Part shown: in pieces, positions 44,295 through 52,973 of the stretch
Layout: each line of letters opens with the position of its first letter
Position numbering within the stretch: position 1 is the stretch's first letter
Source: Microvirga sp. KLBC 81
Lineage (GTDB): Bacteria; Pseudomonadota; Alphaproteobacteria; Rhizobiales; Beijerinckiaceae
Length of the DNA stretch: 64,000 nt
NCBI RefSeq assembly: GCF_003075415.1
Contig: NZ_QDAH01000021.1
Location: forward strand, 1-64,000
Reading direction: 5' to 3'
The notes under the pieces: generated by a model
Databases searched by the model: none
Seen by the model: the letters and a program-made list of their open reading frames with translations, nothing else
Told to the model about the DNA's origin: nothing
Program-made: the position numbers and the translations under genes

Positions 44295-46097
44295 ATGATC
44301 CGCTCGGTTGCCTACTCAAAGGCGGTTCTCGCCGGCATGGCAGGCGCAATGGCTTGGGAAGTCGTGGCCCGACTTCTCATCTGGGCCGGCCTGCCGGTCT
44401 TTGACATCGTCGGCACGCTCGGATCCCTGGCTCTGCCGCACGCAGGCGCCTGGGCATCCTGGACCGTCGGCATGCTGTTGCACCTGCTGGTCGGCGCAAT
44501 CTGGGCCGTCTTCTACGCCTACTTCTTCTGGTCCGTCTTGCCGCTGCGCCCTGCTCTCCAGGGCTTGGTGTTCGCCTTCGTGCCCATGCCCCTGGCGATT
44601 TTCATCATGCATCCGCAATTCGACCTCATGCACCCGCTCGTCCAGAGCGGGCAGCTGCCCTCTTCCGGACTGTTCGGTTTGAGCGGCGGGGCGCACGAGC
44701 CGCTCACCATTGCCGCCGGCCACCTGATCTGGGGCACCGTGCTGGGCCTGCTCTACACCCGGCCCGTCGGCTACCCGGTGGATCGGCCCCTGCGACTGAG
44801 CCCCCGACCCGGCGGCTCAGGGCCGTCCTGCCGTTTAGCTCCCGAACCGGTCGATCACCGGTTTATGTTTGCTACCGGCATCGAGTGCAGTTATCCCACC
44901 CTTGAGGGCGGGCGGTGGCGCATGGATCAGATGGCGGCCTGCGGCCATTACCGCCACTGGCGCACCGACCTACAGCTCACGCGGGACCTCGGCCTTCGAT
45001 ACTTACGCTATGGTCCTCCCCTGCATCTCATCCATCGCGGCCCCGACCAGTATGACTGGGCCTTTCTGGACGAGGTTGCCGCCGAGATGCAGCGGCTCGG
45101 AATCGTGCCGATCATGGACCTGTGCCACTTCGGCCTGCCCGACTGGCTGCAGAATTTCCAGAACCCGGAGGTGCCGCAGGCGCTTGCCGACTATGCCCGG
45201 GCCTTCACCCGGCGCTATCCGTGGGTGCGGTTCTACACTCCCGTGAACGAGATGTATGTCTGCGCCAAGCTGAGCGCCCTCGAAGGATTGTGGAACGAGC
45301 AGCGCCGAGACGAGCGCGCCTTCGTCACAGCTGTGCGCCATCTCGCCAGGGCCAGTGTGCTCATGATGCAAGCAATTGCGGACGAGCGCCCCGATGCGAT
45401 CTTCGTCAACAGCGAGAGCGGTGAGTTCTATCAGCCCTGCTGCCCCGATCCCGAAATCCGCCGCATCGCCGCCTTCGAAAACGAGCGGCGCTTCCTGCCG
45501 CTGGACCTCCTTTATGCTCATCCCGTGCACGAGGACACGCGCGCCTATCTCTTCCAGCACGGCATGCCAGCTGAGGAATACGCGTGGTTCATGCATCAGG
45601 ACGTGCGCAGGCGGGCCATTCTGGGTGTCGACTATTACGAGTGGAACGAAAAGCTCATCGACAGCAACGGGCATGCGCAGACGCTGGGTGAGCTGTTCGG
45701 GTGGTATGCCATCGCCAGCCAGTACTACCAGCGCTACCGGCGGCCGATGATGCACACCGAGACCAACCGCATGGACGCCCGCGACGGGCCACGCTGGCTC
45801 TGGCGGCAGTGGCACAATGTGGAGCTGATCCGTCAGGCAGGCGTGCCGGTCGTGGGCTTCACCTGGTACTCGCTCACGGATCAGGTCGATTGGGATATCG
45901 CGCTGCGGGAGCCGCTCGGCAACGTCAATCCGGTCGGGCTGTTCGACCTCAACCGCGATCCGCGAACCGTGGGCCTCGCCTACCAGCACCTGGTGGATCT
46001 GTTCCAGGCTGACCTCGGCGAGGCTCCATCCATCGAGGCGGCCCTGGAGGCAACCTCGGAGATCGCAACACGGGAGGCGAAACGACACCATGCTTAG
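44295..46097 (+). CDS. membrane-anchored glycoside hydrolase family 1-like protein
   Basis: A 600-residue fusion. Residues 1-155 form about four transmembrane segments (around 10-30, 52-80, 88-105 and 136-155). From about 190 a GH1-type TIM barrel follows: RYLRYGPPLHLIHRGPDQYD, then the acid/base Glu319 in FYTPVNEMYVC and the nucleophile Glu489 in PMMHTETNRMD. Usual GH1 enzymes are soluble and about 450 residues. The motif variants (TPVNE for TLNE, HTETN for TENG) make this a divergent subfamily, so substrate is uncertain. ATG 44295 is preferred over 44253 because ECF promoter 2 is just upstream. Confidence 0.82.
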   Translation: MIRSVAYSKAVLAGMAGAMAWEVVARLLIWAGLPVFDIVGTLGSLALPHAGAWASWTVGMLLHLLVGAIWAVFYAYFFWSVLPLRPALQGLVFAFVPMPLAIFIMHPQFDLMHPLVQSGQLPSSGLFGLSGGAHEPLTIAAGHLIWGTVLGLLYTRPVGYPVDRPLRLSPRPGGSGPSCRLAPEPVDHRFMFATGIECSYPTLEGGRWRMDQMAACGHYRHWRTDLQLTRDLGLRYLRYGPPLHLIHRGPDQYDWAFLDEVAAEMQRLGIVPIMDLCHFGLPDWLQNFQNPEVPQALADYARAFTRRYPWVRFYTPVNEMYVCAKLSALEGLWNEQRRDERAFVTAVRHLARASVLMMQAIADERPDAIFVNSESGEFYQPCCPDPEIRRIAAFENERRFLPLDLLYAHPVHEDTRAYLFQHGMPAEEYAWFMHQDVRRRAILGVDYYEWNEKLIDSNGHAQTLGELFGWYAIASQYYQRYRRPMMHTETNRMDARDGPRWLWRQWHNVELIRQAGVPVVGFTWYSLTDQVDWDIALREPLGNVNPVGLFDLNRDPRTVGLAYQHLVDLFQADLGEAPSIEAALEATSEIATREAKRHHA

Positions 46098-46638
46098 AAT
46101 GCTCCGGGCCCATGGCCTTGATGCCGGCCCAACCCAACGGCCGCTTTTCGCAGGTGCCACAGCGGGCGTAATTGCCGCCCTCCCGGCCCTGGCGATCCTC
46201 GCTGGATTCCAGGCGCTCGACGCGCCTGCCAAGGCCGCCGGCACGTCCGTGTTCTCTGCCAGTCTCGCTTATGCCGCCCTGATGCTCTTCGGCGGAATCC
46301 TTTATGGCTGGCTGTTCCAGCGGGCGGCCAACGATGTGCAGGGCGGCTGGCTCTTCGGGATGGCGTATGGTTTCGTCCTCTGGATGCTGGGGCCGGTCCC
46401 GCTGCTGCAATGGCTGCCGGACCAGCCCATCCTGCGTGGCTACCCCGCTGCTGGATTGCTGCTGGCCCAGCTGCTCTGGGGATTGGTAACGGGTGTGGTG
46501 TTCCCCCTCATCCACCGTCATCTGCATGTGAGCCTGGAGAACCGATCACGCTTGGCGTCCCTCTGTCCGGGACCGGAGGCGGCGGCCCAGACGAGGATGC
46601 TTCGGCGGCTCCCCTCCTCCGGTCGCCCGTCACGCTGA
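46090..46638 (+). CDS. four-TM membrane protein
   Basis: A 182-residue protein with about four hydrophobic segments (residues 20-45, 57-78, 86-105 and 120-142) and a basic, likely cytoplasmic tail. The layout (AG.AGVIAALPALAIL, GGILYGWLFQ, LLWGLVTGVVFPLIHRHLH) is similar to the membrane part of the upstream GH1 fusion, suggesting related modules. The start overlaps the end of the fusion gene by 8 bases. Function unknown. Confidence 0.75.
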   Translation: MLRMLRAHGLDAGPTQRPLFAGATAGVIAALPALAILAGFQALDAPAKAAGTSVFSASLAYAALMLFGGILYGWLFQRAANDVQGGWLFGMAYGFVLWMLGPVPLLQWLPDQPILRGYPAAGLLLAQLLWGLVTGVVFPLIHRHLHVSLENRSRLASLCPGPEAAAQTRMLRRLPSSGRPSR

Positions 46639-46665
46639 AAAGGATCCTCATTCTCCGTCCGATTC

Positions 46666-46695
46666 GGGAACCTTTCTGAGAATGACCTATCTAAT
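46666..46695 (+). promoter_or_regulatory. ECF-type promoter 3 (ECF sigma gene)
   Basis: GGGAACCTT at 46666-46674 and ATCTAAT at 46689-46695, the same spacing as promoters 1 and 2. It lies across an in-frame ATG at 46682, so the real start of the sigma factor must be the ATG at 46718. Confidence 0.75.
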
Positions 46696-46717
46696 AGCCG
46701 GAGATGGGAGCTTGGCC

Positions 46718-47422
46718 ATGCAAACAGCAGCCGTTGCGGCAACAGGATTGGATGGGCTCGATGACAGAGCTTTGGTTGAGCGGGCCCGCAAACGGGACGG
46801 GACAGCGGTTCGGCTCATCATGCAGAGACACAACCGCCGGCTCTACCGTGTTGCCCGCAGTGTCCTGCACGATGATGCTGAAGCCGAGGATGTGGTTCAG
46901 GAGACCTACGTTCGCGCCTTCACCCATCTGGACGGCTTCCGCGGTGAGTCACAGCTCTCAACCTGGCTCACGCGCATTGCGCTGAATGAGGCGCTGGGTC
47001 GACTCCGACGACGACGTCTCACAGTCGGTCTGAAGGACATTGATGCGATCAAGGATCAAGGAGAGACCTGCGTGATCTACCTGCCGACGGCGCGCCAGGA
47101 CAGCGACCCGGAAGCCGCAGCCACTCGGGCCGAGGTGCGACGTCTGCTCGAACGCGCGGTGGACCAGCTGCCCGATCCATTTCGCATGGTCTTCGTGCTC
47201 CGGGACATCGAGGAGATGAGCATCGAGGAGACCGCATCGCATCTGGGCCTGCGCCCTGAGACGGTCAAGACCAGACTCCATCGCGCCCGGCGTCTCCTGC
47301 GGCAGTCACTGCATGAAAGGCTGTCCTCCACGTTGGTGGATGTCTTCCCATGTGCCGGCACCCGCTGCGCCAGGATCACGGAGGCCGTGCTGGGCAAACT
47401 CGGAATCAACTCGAACGAGTGA
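46718..47422 (+). CDS. ECF-type RNA polymerase sigma factor
   Basis: A 234-residue ECF sigma factor. Region 2: RLIMQRHNRRLYRVARSVLH, EAEDVVQETYVRAFTHLDGF. Region 4: VDQLPDPFRMVFVLRDIEEM, SIEETASHLGLRPETVKTRL. A 30-residue C-terminal extension (FPCAGTRCARITEAVLGKLG) with two Cys is of a type seen in some orphan ECF families. No anti-sigma gene is adjacent. The start is fixed at 46718 by promoter 3. It most likely autoregulates and drives promoters 1 and 2. Confidence 0.9.
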   Translation: MQTAAVAATGLDGLDDRALVERARKRDGTAVRLIMQRHNRRLYRVARSVLHDDAEAEDVVQETYVRAFTHLDGFRGESQLSTWLTRIALNEALGRLRRRRLTVGLKDIDAIKDQGETCVIYLPTARQDSDPEAAATRAEVRRLLERAVDQLPDPFRMVFVLRDIEEMSIEETASHLGLRPETVKTRLHRARRLLRQSLHERLSSTLVDVFPCAGTRCARITEAVLGKLGINSNE

Positions 47423-47489
47423 AATCCACACGATCCGATAATCGGCAGCCCTGCCGCTTTCCGACTCCTATTTGGCCAGAGCGGTGCGG

Positions 47490-48071
47490 TTAGCGCAGCG
47501 TGTACAGGTAAGCTGCGACATGCCGCGCCTCGGCGCGGGAAATGCCGGTGATGGGCATGGCCGTTTTGGGATCGATGGAACGTGGATTCTCGATCCACTG
47601 GATGAGAGCCTCCGGCGAGTTCGTCACCACGCCACCGATATAGACCCGCGCTGCAAAGCCCTGAAGGGTCGGGCCGACATTGCCCTGTGCTCGGGGAACG
47701 CCGGGAATGGTGTGGCAACCGGCGCAACCATAGCGCTGGGTCAGATCACGTCCAAGATCCGGATCGCCATCCGTCAGAGCAATGGCGCGGGCCCGAGCCT
47801 CGCGAGCAAACTTGATCTGATAACCCGCATAGATGCCTGCACCGGCCAGAAGAACAAGAGCAACGCCGATGAGAACGGATCTGCGTCCGACACGGCTCGG
47901 CTCGGGTAGAAGCACGCCGGCAAGGTGAGCATGCGCATCGAACTCCTCGCGACGGGCGGTTCTTGTCCGTCCTGAGGGGACTTGGCCTCCGAGGCCCAGC
48001 ACCATCCCGACAACCCGCAGGATCAGCACCGCGGCCACAGGAATGAGAGCTTTACCGCGCAGCGCCGGCAT
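47490..48071 (-). CDS. membrane-anchored cytochrome c
   Basis: A 193-residue protein with two hydrophobic segments (about residues 8-30 and 63-85) and a C-terminal haem-c domain with CAGCH (GCAGCHTIPGVPRAQGN) and a distal Met in KTAMPITGIS. It overlaps ctaG by 20 bases and ends the minus-strand respiratory run. It probably passes electrons to the caa3 oxidase encoded just upstream. Confidence 0.87.
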   Translation of the reverse strand: MPALRGKALIPVAAVLILRVVGMVLGLGGQVPSGRTRTARREEFDAHAHLAGVLLPEPSRVGRRSVLIGVALVLLAGAGIYAGYQIKFAREARARAIALTDGDPDLGRDLTQRYGCAGCHTIPGVPRAQGNVGPTLQGFAARVYIGGVVTNSPEALIQWIENPRSIDPKTAMPITGISRAEARHVAAYLYTLR

Positions 48072-48960
48072 GCTGCCCTCCTCTTGAATGGGAATGTCCT
48101 GAGCGGGCGATCCACAGACCGGCCAGAACGAGGGCTACACTGGCATAGACGATCCCTGCCGGGATCCACATGAAGAGGCCGGCCAGTTGCTGGTCCTCGA
48201 GAGGCGTCAGGCCCCACTTGGCGGCGCCCGAGGTCTGGGTCGGATAGATCGGGCGCCGGAGGAAGGCGAGCAGGATCCCGAGAAAGCCCGTGTGAAGCGA
48301 AGTGACGAACAGGTAGAAGACCGCAGGTCCATATGCCTGCTCCCGCCCCTGCAGGAGCGCGCGCCAGAACAGAAGGGCCGTGACGAAGAAGCTGAGATGC
48401 TGCAGCCAGTGCACCTGGGAATCCGCCAGGGCAGCCTCATAGAGCGCGGGAGCGTGCCAGATCCAGAGCGCGGCGCCATGGATCAAAGTCGCGACGGGTG
48501 GATTGGTCATCGCTCGCCATGACCGTGCGACAGATGGCTTCTGACCGATGCCTCCAACCTTGTGCCGCATGGAGGAAGGCAAGGCCCAGAGCATGGCGAC
48601 TGGGCGGCCGACGACCAGGAGTGGCGCAGCGAGAGCCATGAGGATCTCGTGCTCGATCATGTGAGCCACGAACAAGCGCTCGCCGAGCCAGTGAAGCGGC
48701 GTGACGAGGGCAAGGACCAGAAGCCCCCATCCGCCGGCGAAGCAGGAAGCCTGCCAGCGCCTCACGCCCCGCCCGATGCCGGCCCGTTGCCACAGACGGA
48801 TCACGCCCGACAGATAGAGCCCGCCTGACACGGCAAGCGGGAGTGTGACCCAGGGGCTCCATGTCCAGGTCGTCCCGGTATCCAGCCAGTGCACGTGGCC
48901 AGCATGGGCATTGACCTCGGTGGCAACGACAAGCGCAAGGAGGATGGCAAGGGCTCTCAT
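48052..48960 (-). CDS. ctaG: caa3-type cytochrome c oxidase assembly protein (CtaG)
   Basis: A 302-residue membrane protein with seven or so hydrophobic segments and conserved His motifs: FVAHMIEHEILMALAAPLLV, IWHAPALYEAAL, VHWLQHLSFF and FVTSLHTGFLGILLAFLRRP. It matches the caa3 CtaG family that helps insert copper into the oxidase. N-terminal signal ends VNAHAGHVHW. Overlaps the preceding small gene by 4 bases. Confidence 0.9.
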   Translation of the reverse strand: MRALAILLALVVATEVNAHAGHVHWLDTGTTWTWSPWVTLPLAVSGGLYLSGVIRLWQRAGIGRGVRRWQASCFAGGWGLLVLALVTPLHWLGERLFVAHMIEHEILMALAAPLLVVGRPVAMLWALPSSMRHKVGGIGQKPSVARSWRAMTNPPVATLIHGAALWIWHAPALYEAALADSQVHWLQHLSFFVTALLFWRALLQGREQAYGPAVFYLFVTSLHTGFLGILLAFLRRPIYPTQTSGAAKWGLTPLEDQQLAGLFMWIPAGIVYASVALVLAGLWIARSGHSHSRGGQHAGAAR

Positions 48961-49307
48961 CGTTCACATCCGTGGAAGACGAGGCCTGCCGTGCCGTGGA
49001 GCAGAATGATGACCGTGAACAGGGCGGCCATCGCGATGCCGATCAGCGCCGTGAAGCGGTGCGGCCGGCCTGCTCCCGTCGAGTCTGGTCTCGGCGTCGG
49101 CGTGGCAGTGGCATAGCCACGCCAGGAGAGAAAGCCGCCGAAGAGGCTTACCGCAGCCATGGCGATAGCGAAGATGGGAACAAGCGGCACCTGATGGGCG
49201 CAGACCCAAGGCACGGCAGCGTAGTTGAACTGCGTGTCGATCAGCCAAGCCACCGGTCCGGCATAGATGCCAGCCGACGGAATACCGCGGGAGAGCCATG
49301 CCGCCAT
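48957..49307 (-). CDS. small membrane protein in caa3 oxidase operon
   Basis: A 116-residue protein with three hydrophobic segments (about residues 8-28, 38-60 and 85-112). It sits where a small fourth oxidase subunit is often encoded, just after subunit III. The start at 49307 follows the subunit III stop by 4 bases; the in-frame start at 49391 would lie inside subunit III. No name can be given. Confidence 0.75.
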   Translation of the reverse strand: MAAWLSRGIPSAGIYAGPVAWLIDTQFNYAAVPWVCAHQVPLVPIFAIAMAAVSLFGGFLSWRGYATATPTPRPDSTGAGRPHRFTALIGIAMAALFTVIILLHGTAGLVFHGCER

Positions 49308-49311
49308 GATC

Positions 49312-49956
49312 TCACCACCACCTGGGGAACCAATAGATGAGCAGATAGATCGGCAGCCACGAGGCAATGACAAAGTACCAGTAGAAGGCATTGTCGCCGA
49401 TGTCCGAGAAGCGCTTGCCGTGCCCGTGTCGCGTGAACATCAGCACGGCCAGAACGATGGTATCGCCGAGGTCTGTGACGAGATGCAGCGTGTGCAATCC
49501 GAGAAGGAACCACAGGATCGAGCCATAGGCGTTTTGATCCCACCGCACGTGAAGGAAGCCGAGTTCCAGGACGCGCAGGCCCACGAGAGCGAGGCCGATC
49601 AGGCTCATAATCACGAGATCACGGCGGGAACGGGCGAGATCCTCCCGCTCGCCATCCCGCTTCGCCATGTGGTTTGGCCAAAGGCTGGCGAGCATGACAA
49701 GGGTGAAAAGGCTCGACCAGAGAAGATCAGGCGGAGGCGCACTGAGAGGCCAATTACCGTTGATGAAGACGAGATAGAAATAAGCGCCGATCGCCAGCGC
49801 GAAGCCCATGCCTTCGGCCGCCGCGAAGCCGAGGGTTCCCCACCAGATCGGGCTGCGGTGATCATAAGCGTAGCTCGGCATATGACGAGCATTCAGCACG
49901 ATTCTGTGCGGCAGAGGCGCCCCGCCGGGATCAGAGTGAGAAGGGCCTGCCGTCAT
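49312..49956 (-). CDS. ctaE: cytochrome c oxidase subunit III
   Basis: A 214-residue membrane protein with about five hydrophobic segments and subunit III patterns: WWGTLGFAAAEGMGFALAIG, LHTLHLVTDLGDTIVLAVLM and AFYWYFVIASWLPIYLLIYW. The N-terminal 20 residues are variable. Its start overlaps the end of subunit I (ATGA). Confidence 0.9.
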   Translation of the reverse strand: MTAGPSHSDPGGAPLPHRIVLNARHMPSYAYDHRSPIWWGTLGFAAAEGMGFALAIGAYFYLVFINGNWPLSAPPPDLLWSSLFTLVMLASLWPNHMAKRDGEREDLARSRRDLVIMSLIGLALVGLRVLELGFLHVRWDQNAYGSILWFLLGLHTLHLVTDLGDTIVLAVLMFTRHGHGKRFSDIGDNAFYWYFVIASWLPIYLLIYWFPRWW

Positions 49957-51965
49957 CGCTCATCCTCCGTGCTCGCCTTCGGCCAGAACCATCCCAACAA
50001 AGCGACGGCCAGAGGCACGCTGCCCCACACCACAGCCCAGGGGGTAAACATCGAGCCGATGAAGAGAATGGCCGTAGCCACCGCCGCGATGAACGGCCAG
50101 ATCGAGGGTTCAGGCGCGGATTCCCTGAGATCAGCGCGGCCGTGGGTGATCGTAGACACGAGCTGCTCCCGGTTTTCGACGCTCAATCCGGCCACGACAG
50201 GCAGGCTGCCGCGATTGGCCCAGAGCGGCTCCCGGTTCGTCACGACGGGAATGCGGTCGAAATTCTGGGGCAGCGGCGGCGACGCGGCTGCCCATTCGAG
50301 GGTTCCTGCATCCCACGGGTTCGGTCCCGCCAGGGGACCGCGGCGGGCGCTCGAGACGATGTTGTAGAGGAAGAGGACGAAGCTTGCGAAGAACAGGACC
50401 GCACCGATGGTCGAGATCAGGTTGAGGTTCCCCCAGCCCATTTCGGGAAGATAGGTATAGACCCGCCGCGGCATACCCATCAGGCCCGTGATGTGCATGG
50501 GGAAGAACGCCACGTTGAAGCCGATGAAGGCGAGCCCAAAATGCCACTTGCCAATGCGCTCGCTCATCATGCGACCGGTGAATTTCGGGAACCAGTAATA
50601 GACGGCGGCAAGCAGCGGGAAGACATTGCCGCCGATGAGCACGTAGTGGAAATGCGCCACGACGAAGAAGGTGTCGTGCACTTGGGTGTCGAGAGGCACG
50701 GAGGCGAGCATGATCCCCGACAGGCCGCCCGCGACGAAGATGAAGAAAAATCCGATGATGAAGAGGAGCGGCGTGCGGAACACGGGCCGTCCGTCCCAGA
50801 GCGTCGCGATCCAGCAGAAGATCTGGATCCCGTTCGGGATGGCAATCAGCATACTCGACGCCGTGAAAAAGCTGGCTCCTAGTTGTGGCAAGCCCGTCGT
50901 GAACATGTGGTGTACCCACAGGCCGAAAGAGAGGAAGCCTGTCGCAATAAGGGAGAGCACCAAAGGGATGTAGCCGAAAGCCTGTCGCCGGGCGAAGGTG
51001 ACCACGATGGCGGAGACCCAGCCCGTGGCCGGCAGGAAGATGATGTAGACCTCCGGGTGGCCGAAGAACCAGAACAGATGCTGGTAAAGCAGCGCGTCTC
51101 CGCCCTCCGCAGGGTTGAAGAAATGCGTGCCCACGAGCCGATCGAGGATCAGCATGGCGGAGGCTGTCACCACCGCCGGCAGGGCGAAGACAATCACGAA
51201 TGAGTTCACCAGTTCGGCCCAGACGAAGAGCGGGATCCGGTCGAGCGTCATGCCCGGCGCACGCAGCTTGAACACCGTGGTGATGACCGAGATCGCAACG
51301 GCGATGCCTGCCACCTCCGTGAAGGTGATCATCTGGGCCCAGAAGTCTGCTCGTTTGCCCGGGGAAAATTCGGGCCCGGACAGAGGCACATAGGCGAACC
51401 AGCCGACATCCGGCCCAATATTCAGCATGAAGGCGACCCAGATCATGAGGCCGCCGAACAGGTACACGTAATAGGAATAGGCGTTCAGGCGCGGGAAGGC
51501 GATGTTGCGGGTGCCGACCATGAGCGGCACGAGATAGACCGCGAAGGCTTCGCCGATGGGCACGCCGAAGAGGAACATCATCGTCGTACCGTGCATCGTG
51601 AAGAGCTGGTTGTAGAGATCCGGCCCGATCAGCTTGCTCTCGGGCTGAGCCAGCTGCAGGCGCATGGCCACGGCCGACAGGCCGCCGAGAAAGAGAAAGA
51701 TGATGGCGGTGATGATGTAGCGGCGGCCGATGATCTTGTGATCCACCGTGGAGAGCGCACCGATCAGTCCCTTGTCCGTGCCCCAGGTCTTGGCGAGTCG
51801 CGCCGATAGTTCCGGCCCATCGACTTGGTCGTCGCGCAGCTCATCCGGGCTCGGCGGCACATCCGCCTCGCTCTGCACGCCCGGAAGACCGCCACGTTCA
51901 CCGGTGGCGAGGCGACTCACCTCAGGAACGGCATCGAATTCATGCGAGGTAATGGCTCGGGTCAC
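49953..51965 (-). CDS. ctaD: cytochrome c oxidase subunit I
   Basis: A 670-residue haem-copper oxidase subunit. It has FTMHGTTMMFLFGVP (low-spin haem His), FWFFGHPEVYIIFLPATGWV (CuB His plus cross-linked Tyr), VHHMFTTGLP (CuB His pair) and FVVAHFHYVLIGG (haem ligands). The N-terminal 60 residues and C-terminal tail beyond the last TM are longer than minimal homologues. It reduces oxygen and pumps protons in the inner membrane. Confidence 0.95.
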   Translation of the reverse strand: MTRAITSHEFDAVPEVSRLATGERGGLPGVQSEADVPPSPDELRDDQVDGPELSARLAKTWGTDKGLIGALSTVDHKIIGRRYIITAIIFLFLGGLSAVAMRLQLAQPESKLIGPDLYNQLFTMHGTTMMFLFGVPIGEAFAVYLVPLMVGTRNIAFPRLNAYSYYVYLFGGLMIWVAFMLNIGPDVGWFAYVPLSGPEFSPGKRADFWAQMITFTEVAGIAVAISVITTVFKLRAPGMTLDRIPLFVWAELVNSFVIVFALPAVVTASAMLILDRLVGTHFFNPAEGGDALLYQHLFWFFGHPEVYIIFLPATGWVSAIVVTFARRQAFGYIPLVLSLIATGFLSFGLWVHHMFTTGLPQLGASFFTASSMLIAIPNGIQIFCWIATLWDGRPVFRTPLLFIIGFFFIFVAGGLSGIMLASVPLDTQVHDTFFVVAHFHYVLIGGNVFPLLAAVYYWFPKFTGRMMSERIGKWHFGLAFIGFNVAFFPMHITGLMGMPRRVYTYLPEMGWGNLNLISTIGAVLFFASFVLFLYNIVSSARRGPLAGPNPWDAGTLEWAAASPPLPQNFDRIPVVTNREPLWANRGSLPVVAGLSVENREQLVSTITHGRADLRESAPEPSIWPFIAAVATAILFIGSMFTPWAVVWGSVPLAVALLGWFWPKASTEDER

Positions 51966-52966
51966 TTCAACCCCTCCAGATAGCTTGCGAGAGGTTGAAC
52001 CTCGTCAGGTTCGAGTTGGATGGTCGGCATGTTCACACCCGGCTTGACGCCGTGGGGATCGACGATCCAAGCCGCGATGTTGCCGCGCGTTGTTTCCAGA
52101 GTTCCGGCACCAATGGTGCGGCGACTGCCCACATGGGTAAGATCCGGAGCGACCTTGCCGCCAGCATCCGTGCCACGGATCTGGTGGCACATGACACAGG
52201 GCTTGGAGAGGAAGATCTCCATGCCACGCTGGCGCTCCTCGTCCTGCGGCGGAATGGCGGACGCGGTCTGGTGCTCCCGCCAGCGCTCGAAATCCTCCTT
52301 GCTCTCTGCAATGACGAGCAGGCCCATATGCGCATGCTGGAGGCCGCAGTATTCGGCGCACTGGCCGCGGTAGATCCCTGGACGATCCGCCTGAATCTGG
52401 ATCTGGTTCTGTCGCCCTGTGATCGCATCCATCTTGCCGGTGAGGCTCGGGATCCAGAACGAGTGGATCACGTCGGAGGATTCGAGCTTGATCAGCACCG
52501 GCTCGCCCACCGGAATGTGGATCTCGTTAGCCGTGGTGAAGACGCGGTTCGACTCTGAATGTTCGTAAGTGATTTGCCACCACCATTGGCGACCCGTGAC
52601 GAGCAACGTCAGCGTGCCATCCTTATAGGCGAACAGCACCTTCTGGGCCGCGTAGCTCAGGCCCGTTAGGGAAATGACGGTCAGAAGCGTCAGACCGATC
52701 GCCACGGAAACCGTGATGGTCATGCGCCGCTCTGTCCGAGGATCGGTTGCGAGCGGATCAGCATCAGCGGGGCGCCGCCTGCGCAGTGACAGGAGAAGCG
52801 CGATCATGGTCAGGGCCCACACCGTGACCAGCACAGCGACGAAGATCCAGAACATGCGGGCCAAGCTACTCGCCGCAGGTCCGTGAGCATCGAGAGCCGA
52901 TTGCCAGCCCTGGCAACCTCCCAGAGGCAGAGCCATGAGCAGAAGAAATGGGACGTTTCTCCTCAT
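51962..52966 (-). CDS. ctaC: caa3-type cytochrome c oxidase subunit II with fused haem c
   Basis: A 334-residue lipoprotein (lipobox LPLGGC near residue 18). Two hydrophobic hairpin helices follow, then the CuA domain with GRQWWWQITYE and the copper ligands in QCAEYCGLQHAHMG, and a C-terminal cytochrome c domain with CVMCH. The fusion defines the caa3 type, taking electrons from cytochrome c. ATG 52966 is chosen for the strong GAGGAAGG site before it. Confidence 0.93.
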   Translation of the reverse strand: MRRNVPFLLLMALPLGGCQGWQSALDAHGPAASSLARMFWIFVAVLVTVWALTMIALLLSLRRRRPADADPLATDPRTERRMTITVSVAIGLTLLTVISLTGLSYAAQKVLFAYKDGTLTLLVTGRQWWWQITYEHSESNRVFTTANEIHIPVGEPVLIKLESSDVIHSFWIPSLTGKMDAITGRQNQIQIQADRPGIYRGQCAEYCGLQHAHMGLLVIAESKEDFERWREHQTASAIPPQDEERQRGMEIFLSKPCVMCHQIRGTDAGGKVAPDLTHVGSRRTIGAGTLETTRGNIAAWIVDPHGVKPGVNMPTIQLEPDEVQPLASYLEGLK

Positions 52967-52973
52967 CCCTTCC

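Noticed and set aside
45003..46244. 413-codon minus-strand frame
   Set aside because: Antisense to the GH1 fusion, whose catalytic Glu motifs and overlap with the next gene support the plus strand.
46682..46717. upstream ATG for the ECF sigma factor
   Set aside because: The conserved -10 block of promoter 3 lies at 46689-46695, so transcription must start after this codon.
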